From CAZRHH01 sp964599885 (lineage in GTDB: Bacteria > Chloroflexota > Dehalococcoidia > DSTF01 > JACRBR01), in assembly GCA_964599885.1 (NCBI GenBank), contig CAZRHH010000008.1, positions 1 through 64,000 of the forward strand: DNA of 64,000 nucleotides, written 5' to 3'. The notes beneath the pieces are model-generated. The model was not told the origin of the DNA. It ran no database searches and worked only from the letters and a program-made list of their open reading frames with translations. Positions 58,438 through 64,000 of this stretch are shown in pieces; the first letter of the stretch is position 1, and every line of letters begins with the position of its first letter. Both the position numbers and the translations under genes were made by a program.

Positions 58438-59104
58438 CGGCGTCGGCGACGAGGTGCTCCGGCGCCAACGCCGCGCTCGACATCGCCGGCGCGCTGAGAA
58501 ACTTGTACGCGATCAGCGCCGAGGTCGACGCGGCGTACGCGGGCAACCAGCGCGTCGCGCGCGGGCCCCACAGATTGCCCTTGCGCCGCGCACACCAGTA
58601 CGCCGCCGCGCCTGTGAAGCACGCCGAAGACAGGTACGTGGCGATGCCGGCCTGCCCCTTCGACAGCATTACCGTGGCGCCGGCGAGGCCCAGATCGAAC
58701 GGCATATACGCCGGGAAACAGATGATCGATGTCCCCGCGCTCGTGGCGACGCCCTTCCCACCCCGGAAGCCCTTCCACGGCGGAAAACAGTGTCCCGCGA
58801 CGGCGCCGATGCCCGCCACGTACGCGCCGTCATCGTCCGCGATACGGCGTCCGGCGATGCTCGCCAGGCATCCCTTAAGCACGTCGCCGGCGAGTACGAG
58901 CAACCCCCATTTCGTGCCGAGGATCTTGGCGGCATTCAGCGCGCCCGGATTTCCGGTACCGGCCACGCGCAGATCAACCGGCGGGCCGTGGTTGTTTCGG
59001 CGCGCGACGAATCGCGAGACCATATCGCCCGTGGGAAAGCTGCCGATCAGGTACGAGGTTACACCAGCAGTTAACAAATGTCGTACACGTTTTTGTTCAG
59101 ACAA
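58406..59104 (-). CDS. plsY: Acyl-phosphate:glycerol-3-phosphate acyltransferase
   Basis: A 232-residue integral membrane enzyme that makes lysophosphatidic acid from acyl-phosphate. The three conserved loops are visible: LIGSFPTGDMVSRF, DLRVAGTGNPGALNAAKILG, and GHCFPPWKGFRGGKGVATS. GDVLKG follows the second. The C-terminal 30 residues (LSAPAMSSAALAPEHLV...) extend past the usual end and overlap the thioesterase start. The start is a TTG at 59104 with GGGAG upstream; a GTG six codons in is an alternative. It heads the plsY-thioesterase-DegV-reductase operon. Confidence 0.9.
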   Translation of the reverse strand: MSEQKRVRHLLTAGVTSYLIGSFPTGDMVSRFVARRNNHGPPVDLRVAGTGNPGALNAAKILGTKWGLLVLAGDVLKGCLASIAGRRIADDDGAYVAGIGAVAGHCFPPWKGFRGGKGVATSAGTSIICFPAYMPFDLGLAGATVMLSKGQAGIATYLSSACFTGAAAYWCARRKGNLWGPRATRWLPAYAASTSALIAYKFLSAPAMSSAALAPEHLVADADDTMGCAVAS

Positions 59105-59413
59105 CGAGCCGTCTCCCGATTCTTCTGCTCGAAGGGTGAACAGGGGTCAGAAGCTATTCGCACCTTCGGGGAGTAACGATCAAGTTCCGTTGACGCTGAT
59201 TGGACGGCGCCCGCCAACAGTATCCACTGCCGCGCGCATCCGCTAGTCAGGGCGGCGTTGTTCGCACGCTGTCCATCCGATAGGCCGGGCGGCCGGCTGA
59301 TTGCATCGATACGCTCGTCACTCCTCACACCATCCAGCGACTGTCCGGTAGCAAGGTGCGCTCGCGCGTCACCACACGACATTGCGCCCGGCCAGCAAGC
59401 AAGGAGCATCTCT
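59105..59413. other. Intergenic region between plsY and a divergent secreted-protein gene
   Basis: About 310 bases that must hold two divergent promoters. I could not find a convincing pair of -35 and -10 boxes. No repeat of the heptad or hairpin families is present. Confidence 0.45.
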
Positions 59414-60832
59414 TTGAAGATAGGCGTACTGATCGCTGTTGTCGCGCTTTCGATCGTTGGGGTCGGCATCGCGGCGGCGGCTCAAAGCACGTTCAACCTG
59501 AACCCGGGCGACTCCGTCAACGTCGTCTGCACAGGCACCAACCTCACGACCGAACGGATCAACAAGAAGAACATCAAACTCTCCTGCCTCGGATCGACCG
59601 CGACGGCTACGCGGACGGCGGCGACAACGGCCAGCCCAGTCCGCACAGGCACCTCCGCGCCGTCAACGTCCACGCGTACGCCGGCCGTGTCGACCACGAC
59701 GCCCACACGGACGGCGACACGGACGGCGACGCGGACGGCAACACGAACCGCGACGAGGACAACGACGCCGGTCGCGACGGCAACGCGCGTCCCTTCGACG
59801 GCGACGCCGGGGACAGGCGGCGGCGCGGCGAACTGCGTGTCCAACTGCGGCACGCCACGCTATTTCTGCGACACGTGGAGCGGCGGCTTCTGCGACGACT
59901 ACCGCCGCAAGACTTCGGGCGCGACCAAGGTGCCGTTCCCGGCGCCCGGCGACGCGTACAGCTTCGACGCGCTCGGATCGAACCAAACCGGCTACAACAC
60001 GAGTGGCTGGACGGCGAGCGGCCTCCGCAACTTCTCGGCAAACGAGCACTTTATGACGGTCATCGATGACGAAACGTTCGGCATGGGCACGCTGCGCCTC
60101 CAGCAGCCGTTCGATTTCGCCGCGCGCGAAGGCCGCGTACACTTCGATGTCGATCTGAAAACCAGTGCCCGGCGCTACGTGCGCTTCATGCTCTCGCCGC
60201 AGCTCACGAAGACCGTGACCGATGACCGCTTGCCGGAAGCACGGCGGGCGGCGAACGCGCTGGACCTCTGGTTCATCAACGGTACGTTCGTCGGGCACGT
60301 CGTGAAGAACGGCGTGGTTGTCGACTCGTTCAGCATCGACTGGCCGCGGTACTACGGCGCCGACAACGTCCGCGACTCCGTCGACGTCTACGTGACGCGG
60401 ACGCACGTCCGGATCGTCGTCAACGGCCAGACGTTCGTCAACAGGACAGTCGCCGACATCGGCTTCGACCGCTCTTACGTGTACCTCGTCCAGGCGTCGT
60501 ATAACCCGTGCAAGGACGGCGAGTGCAGCGAAAACCTGCAGCAGTTCCACTGGGACAACGTCGCCTTTGACGGCCCGACGCTCCCGAACAACTCGCTGAC
60601 GGCGAGCGGTCGCCGCGACGCCGTCTTCAACGCCTTCTCCGCGCTCTCATGCACGGTGCGCGGGGTCCCCGCTTCGCCGACCAGCAAGGTTACGTGGGGG
60701 CGCTGGGTGACCTGGGTGGCGAATCTTCCCGACGATGGCACGCCGCTGAGCATCGGGGACGTGCGCTGCACGTACGACTTCGTGCAGAACGGATCGGATA
60801 CTCCGCGCGGGTTCGAGATCGTGAAGCGCTAA
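59414..60832 (+). CDS. Secreted protein with a Thr/Arg repeat linker and a lectin-like domain
   Basis: 472 residues. The signal peptide is KIGVLIAVVALSIVGVGIAAAA. A small domain with two Cys follows (VNVVCTGTN...IKLSCLG). A linker of about 80 residues is rich in Thr, Ala, Arg and Ser, with TRTA repeats encoded by a 12-base DNA repeat near 59695-59760. The main domain (CDTWSGGFCDDYRRKTSG... to ...LQQFHWDNVAFDGP) resembles a concanavalin/LamG-type beta sandwich, the fold of surface glycan-binding domains. The TTG start is fixed by AAGGAG seven bases upstream. A palindrome follows the stop. The sugar or other ligand is unknown. Confidence 0.68.
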   Translation: MKIGVLIAVVALSIVGVGIAAAAQSTFNLNPGDSVNVVCTGTNLTTERINKKNIKLSCLGSTATATRTAATTASPVRTGTSAPSTSTRTPAVSTTTPTRTATRTATRTATRTATRTTTPVATATRVPSTATPGTGGGAANCVSNCGTPRYFCDTWSGGFCDDYRRKTSGATKVPFPAPGDAYSFDALGSNQTGYNTSGWTASGLRNFSANEHFMTVIDDETFGMGTLRLQQPFDFAAREGRVHFDVDLKTSARRYVRFMLSPQLTKTVTDDRLPEARRAANALDLWFINGTFVGHVVKNGVVVDSFSIDWPRYYGADNVRDSVDVYVTRTHVRIVVNGQTFVNRTVADIGFDRSYVYLVQASYNPCKDGECSENLQQFHWDNVAFDGPTLPNNSLTASGRRDAVFNAFSALSCTVRGVPASPTSKVTWGRWVTWVANLPDDGTPLSIGDVRCTYDFVQNGSDTPRGFEIVKR

Positions 60833-60843
60833 TCGTGACGATG

Positions 60844-60869
60844 GCGGGAGGGGAGCTCCCCTCCCGCCA
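60844..60869 (+). terminator. Perfect palindrome after the secreted-protein gene
   Basis: A 26-base perfect inverted repeat centred on AGCT (GGCGGGAGGGG and its complement). No T-run follows. It probably ends or protects the transcript. Confidence 0.5.
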
Positions 60870-60940
60870 ACCTGCGCCCCGGGCAGTTGCCATGTGCGCT
60901 TGCGGCGGGAGTACAATCGCCTCAATGAAGGAGGTACTCC

Positions 60941-61441
60941 ATGGACCGGCTCAACGACGTTCGCGACATCCTTACCTCGCACCATGAAGACATGCGTTCG
61001 CTGATCGGCGGCCTCGACGACGCAGATCTCGATCGAAGGACCGAGAACGGCTGGAGCATACGGATGATGGCTGGGCACATCGCGGAGTCACCGAAGGGCG
61101 ACATCTACGTGCTCAAACGGCTGACGGCAGGGAAGAACGCAACGTTGCCCAAGCCACTGGCCTTCATACTCGACCTCGTGAACTGGAAGGACGTGCGCAA
61201 GTTTCGCAGAGCGACCAAACCGGATCTGCTCTCGGTACTCGAGACGGAGCACAATGCCATCTTCGCCTACGTGACGGCGCTCTCCGAGGAACAACTCGAT
61301 CGGCGGGGCATCGTATTCGGCAGGGGCGAGCTTTCGGCGCTGGAGTATCTGCAGCAGACGCCCGCCCACGGTCGCGAACACGGTGCGAGCATCCGGAACG
61401 CCGTCGCTGCCCCTTCGGAGGGAGCGGGCAGCCCTGTATAA
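60941..61441 (+). CDS. DinB-family protein
   Basis: 166 residues of the DinB/YfiT-like four-helix fold. The conserved His positions of the metal site are suggested by ILTSHHEDM (near 14), GWSIRMMAGHIAES (near 45) and the late PAHGREHGASIR (near 145). The family includes metal-dependent thiol-S-transferases and many members of unknown role. AAGGAGG lies upstream of the ATG at a good distance. The next gene begins nine bases later on the same strand. Confidence 0.85.
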   Translation: MDRLNDVRDILTSHHEDMRSLIGGLDDADLDRRTENGWSIRMMAGHIAESPKGDIYVLKRLTAGKNATLPKPLAFILDLVNWKDVRKFRRATKPDLLSVLETEHNAIFAYVTALSEEQLDRRGIVFGRGELSALEYLQQTPAHGREHGASIRNAVAAPSEGAGSPV

Positions 61442-61449
61442 TCCGTCCA

Positions 61450-61806
61450 ATGCACGACACGGAACCTCAACGTCGCACAGCGCCGCGATCGTGGCTGCTG
61501 GCCTTCGCACCGGTGCTGGCGCTCGTGCTGATCGCTGGCGCGGCCGCCGGTTGCGAGCGCAATAGCCAGCTCGTCGCCGACGAGCAAATTCGCGAGAGCC
61601 AGAACCCCTGCCCCAAGGGCTGCGAAATGCCCGTGCCGGGCTGCACGATCAAGGGCGTCGTGTCGCCCGAGGGCGACAAGCGCTTCGTGCTGCCCGGCAA
61701 CCAGTTCTATCGAACGCTGACCGTCGATGCCGGACGTGGCGAACGGTGGTTCTGCAGCGAGGTTGAGGCGATCAGCAACGGCTTCTCACGCGCGCGCGCG
61801 AGCTAG
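61450..61806 (+). CDS. Small lipoprotein with a sunset-like domain
   Basis: 118 residues. An N-terminal membrane/lipoprotein signal ends in AAAGC. The C-terminal part CTIKGVVSPEGDKRFVLPG and TVDAGRGERWFCSEVEA follows the pattern of the sunset domain found at the end of secreted nucleases, with paired Cys residues. Four Cys (CPKGCEMPVPGC and WFC) could form two disulfides. The function is unknown; the domain is thought to bind at the cell surface. It overlaps the convergent CaiB gene by four bases and probably shares a transcript with the DinB gene. Confidence 0.65.
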   Translation: MHDTEPQRRTAPRSWLLAFAPVLALVLIAGAAAGCERNSQLVADEQIRESQNPCPKGCEMPVPGCTIKGVVSPEGDKRFVLPGNQFYRTLTVDAGRGERWFCSEVEAISNGFSRARAS

Positions 61807-62987
61807 GCGACAACCCCGCGTTCCCTGAGACCCTCGATCGCCTGCGCGTCGTAGCCAATGGACGCCAGCACGTCGTCGGTGTGCTGCCCGGCGACGGGCG
61901 CCGTCGACCGCACCGAACCCGGCGTATCCGACAGCTTCGTTCCGATGCCCACCTGCTTCACCTTACCGAGAAGCGGGTGGTCGACTTCGATGACCATCTG
62001 GCGCGCCAGGTTGTGCGGGTCCTTCAGCGCTTCCGCGAGCGAGTACACCGGCGCCGCGCAGATGTCGGTCTGCTTCAGTATCTCGAACCACTCGTCGCGC
62101 GGCTTCGTCAGGAACTGTTTCTTGAAGTGCAGCGCGATCTCGTCACGCGCCGACGGGTCGTACTGCTTCGGGATGAAGTCCTCGCGCCCCATCACCTTGC
62201 ACAGGTTCACGAAGAAGTGCGGCTCGAGGCTGCCGATGCTCACCCAGCCGCCATCGCTGCACTGATACACGTTGTAGTGCGGCACCGAGCCGTTGAGCAG
62301 CGTGCCGCCGCGCGAAGGCGAGTTGCCGCCCATCAGCACGCTGCCGGTGAGGCTCGCAAGCAAGTACAGCACACCGTCCGACATGGCGATATCGACGTAC
62401 TGGCCGCGGCCGGTGCGCTCGCGCGCCATCAGCGCGGCCAAAATGCCGAACGCCGCGTGCATGCCGCCCCCGGCGAAGTCGGCGATGATATTCATCGGGA
62501 TCGCCGGTGGCGTGTCGGGCCAGCCCACCATCCCCAGCGCGCCGCCGACCGAGATGTAGTTGATGTCATGGCCGACGATCTGGCTGTACGGACCGGTCTG
62601 GCCGTAGCCGGAGAGCGAGCAGTACACGAGGCGTGGATTCGCCTCCTTCAGCGTGTCGTAGTCGACGCCGAGCCGCTTCACCACGCCCGGACGGAAGCCT
62701 TCGAGCACAACATCGGCCGTTTCGGCGAGTTTGTAGAACACCTCCCGCGCGTCCTGCTCTCGCAGATTCAGCACGATGCTGCGCTTGTTGCGGCTCATCG
62801 TGTTGTACGCGGCAAGCTTCGACGCGTCGTCGTTCGAGCGTCCGGGGATCGCCGCCGCGAGCTTGCCATCGGCCGGCGCCTCAATCAGCAACACGTCCGC
62901 GCCCATGTCGCCGAGCATCATCGAACAGAACGGACCCGGCGCCAGGCGTGACAGATCGAGAATCTTGATTCCTTCGAGCGGCAGCAT
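61803..62987 (-). CDS. CaiB/BaiF protein, alpha-methylacyl-CoA racemase-like
   Basis: 394 residues of family III CoA-transferases. LPLEGIKILDLSRLAPGPFCSMMLGDMGADVLLIE opens it, and NKRSIVLNLREQDAREVF and VLEGFRPGVVKRLGVDY follow. The segment TGPYSQIVGHDINYISVGG, with H140-D141, matches alpha-methylacyl-CoA racemases, which use this His as an acid/base, better than formyl-CoA transferases. It may epimerise a 2-methylacyl-CoA in branched-chain or sterol side-chain breakdown. Context gives no direct partner, though the enoyl-CoA hydratases in the window would fit such a route. Confidence 0.85.
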   Translation of the reverse strand: MLPLEGIKILDLSRLAPGPFCSMMLGDMGADVLLIEAPADGKLAAAIPGRSNDDASKLAAYNTMSRNKRSIVLNLREQDAREVFYKLAETADVVLEGFRPGVVKRLGVDYDTLKEANPRLVYCSLSGYGQTGPYSQIVGHDINYISVGGALGMVGWPDTPPAIPMNIIADFAGGGMHAAFGILAALMARERTGRGQYVDIAMSDGVLYLLASLTGSVLMGGNSPSRGGTLLNGSVPHYNVYQCSDGGWVSIGSLEPHFFVNLCKVMGREDFIPKQYDPSARDEIALHFKKQFLTKPRDEWFEILKQTDICAAPVYSLAEALKDPHNLARQMVIEVDHPLLGKVKQVGIGTKLSDTPGSVRSTAPVAGQHTDDVLASIGYDAQAIEGLRERGVVA

Positions 62988-63070
62988 GGTCGTCCTTTCG
63001 TTATGTCACACACGGCTGCGCCGAGCGCGCAGGAAAGCCTGTCGCCTATCCGGCCGTGCGTCAAGCGCGA

Positions 63071-64000
63071 CTACGTCAGCTGGCTGAGCATGATCGTCGC
63101 CAGTCCGAGAAAGATGAAGAAGCCCATGATGTCGGTGAGCATCGTGTCGAAGACGCCGGCCGCGGTCGCCGGGTCGACCTTCAAACCGTAACGCAGCGTC
63201 ATCGGGATCAGCACGCCGCCGAGACTGGCGACGATCATGTTGAGGAACATGGCCGCGCCGGCGATCAGCGCGAGGGTGCTGTTCTGTTCCCACAGCAACG
63301 CGATCAGTCCGAGCGTCAACCCGAAGATCACGCCTTTCACCACGCCGAGCGCGAGCTCTTTCGAAAGCACCCGCATCAAATGGCTAAGATCGATCTCCTC
63401 GAGCGCGAGCGCGCGCACGATGATCGTCGACGTCTGCACGCTGGCGTTGCCGCCCTGCCCGGCAATCACCGGCATGATCGCCGCCACGGCGGCGACCTTC
63501 GCGATCGTGTCCTCGAACAGGCTGATCACGAGCGCGGCGCACAGCGCGACCCCCATGTTCACGACAAGCCACGGCACGCGGCGCCGCACCGACTCTCCGA
63601 GCGGGCTGAGCGCACTCGCCCGCGGTGAAATGCCGGCGAGCTTGTAGATGTCCTCGGTCGCCTCGGCCTCGACAACATCGAGCACGTCATCGACGGTGAT
63701 TACGCCGACGAGCCGATCCTCGGCGTCGACGACGGGCAACGCGACGAGGTCGTACCGCTGCACCAGGCGCGCCATCTCCTCCTGATCCATGTCATCGCGC
63801 GCCTTCACCACCTCGCGCGACATGATCTGCGAGATGGTCGCCTTGGGAGCGGCAATGATCAGGTCGCGCAGGCTGACGATGCCTTCGAGCCGGTTCGAGG
63901 GATCGAGCACGTACAGGTAGTACGCCGACTCGGCGTCGGGGCGCACGCGCCGCAAATACAGGATTGCGCGTTCGACGCTCCAATCGGCGCTGAGCGAGAG
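63071..64000 (-). CDS. mgtE: Magnesium transporter MgtE (C-terminal part; gene continues past window)
   Basis: The visible 309 residues cover the end of the first CBS domain, the second CBS domain (IMSREVVKARDDMDQEEMARLVQRYDLVALPVVDAEDRLVGVITVDDVLDV), the plug helix and the five-helix membrane domain. The pore-lining block is MPVIAGQGGNASVQTSTIIVRALAL, and the C-terminal DTMLTDIMGFFIFLGLATIML includes the conserved Asp of the ion path. MgtE channels Mg2+ inward and closes when its cytosolic domains bind Mg2+. The N-terminal MgtE_N domain lies outside the window. Confidence 0.95.
   Translation of the reverse strand, partial: LSLSADWSVERAILYLRRVRPDAESAYYLYVLDPSNRLEGIVSLRDLIIAAPKATISQIMSREVVKARDDMDQEEMARLVQRYDLVALPVVDAEDRLVGVITVDDVLDVVEAEATEDIYKLAGISPRASALSPLGESVRRRVPWLVVNMGVALCAALVISLFEDTIAKVAAVAAIMPVIAGQGGNASVQTSTIIVRALALEEIDLSHLMRVLSKELALGVVKGVIFGLTLGLIALLWEQNSTLALIAGAAMFLNMIVASLGGVLIPMTLRYGLKVDPATAAGVFDTMLTDIMGFFIFLGLATIMLSQLT

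Noticed and set aside
1..64000. Insertion sequences, integrases or phage genes
   Set aside because: No transposase, recombinase or phage structural protein could be recognised in any frame, despite the repeat families and the tRNA-bounded segment.

Overview
The window is high-GC bacterial chromosome, densely coded on both strands with short intergenic gaps. No rRNA, plasmid or phage structural genes are visible. Gene content points to an environmental Chloroflexota-like bacterium, perhaps related to Dehalococcoidia. It carries split glycine decarboxylase subunits, several CaiB/BaiF CoA-transferases, two enoyl-CoA hydratases, a 2-hydroxyacyl-CoA lyase-type ThDP enzyme, a LarA-type nickel racemase, an RNHCP-domain protein and many Tat or Sec lipoproteins. 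The phylum is an inference from these families; no marker-gene tree could be run.

Layout: 1-745 is the start of a Baeyer-Villiger-type flavin monooxygenase. 851-7702 is a segment of visibly different composition, bounded by a decayed tRNA-Leu copy and an intact tRNA-Leu(CAA). It holds three genes read in one direction: a DXD glycosyltransferase, a three-domain GT25/sulfotransferase-like/GH16 protein, and a secreted phospholipase C-like protein with a C-terminal FIMAH-like domain. 7840-8846 carries two related short ORFs and an RNHCP protein. 8880-13301 is the glycine cleavage operon gcvT-gcvH-gcvPA-gcvPB. 13302-13715 is repeat-rich. 14150-16152 is a restriction-modification pair in which the methyltransferase is broken and the nuclease is open.

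16149-26192, all minus strand, holds a tandem CoA-transferase, a two-cupredoxin lipoprotein, larA, a prepilin peptidase, a Tat-type peptide-binding lipoprotein and topA. dprA, a cohesin/nuclease-like secreted protein, a CNNM/CorC-type membrane protein and glmU follow. 32529-39483 is an alaS-ruvX-mltG-aroE-(unknown)-aroC operon. Next come a HAD/HerA-like fusion, the ThDP lyase, a cold shock protein, an MFS transporter, enoyl-CoA hydratases, a zinc dehydrogenase, a DEAD-box helicase and tRNA-Gly(UCC). 55641-59104 is a tightly coupled operon plsY-thioesterase-DegV-flavin disulfide reductase, which suggests handling of free fatty acids for phospholipid synthesis. The right end has a secreted Thr/Arg-repeat protein, a DinB protein, a sunset-like lipoprotein, a racemase-type CaiB protein and a partial mgtE.

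Two families of intergenic repeats run through the window. One is a set of short arrays with a 7-base period, at ten sites with about four units each. The other is a set of single hairpins ending in CTAC (GTAG on the other strand), which resemble REP units. The most unusual proteins are the GT25/sulfotransferase-like/GH16 fusion and the HAD-phosphatase/HerA-like ATPase fusion.
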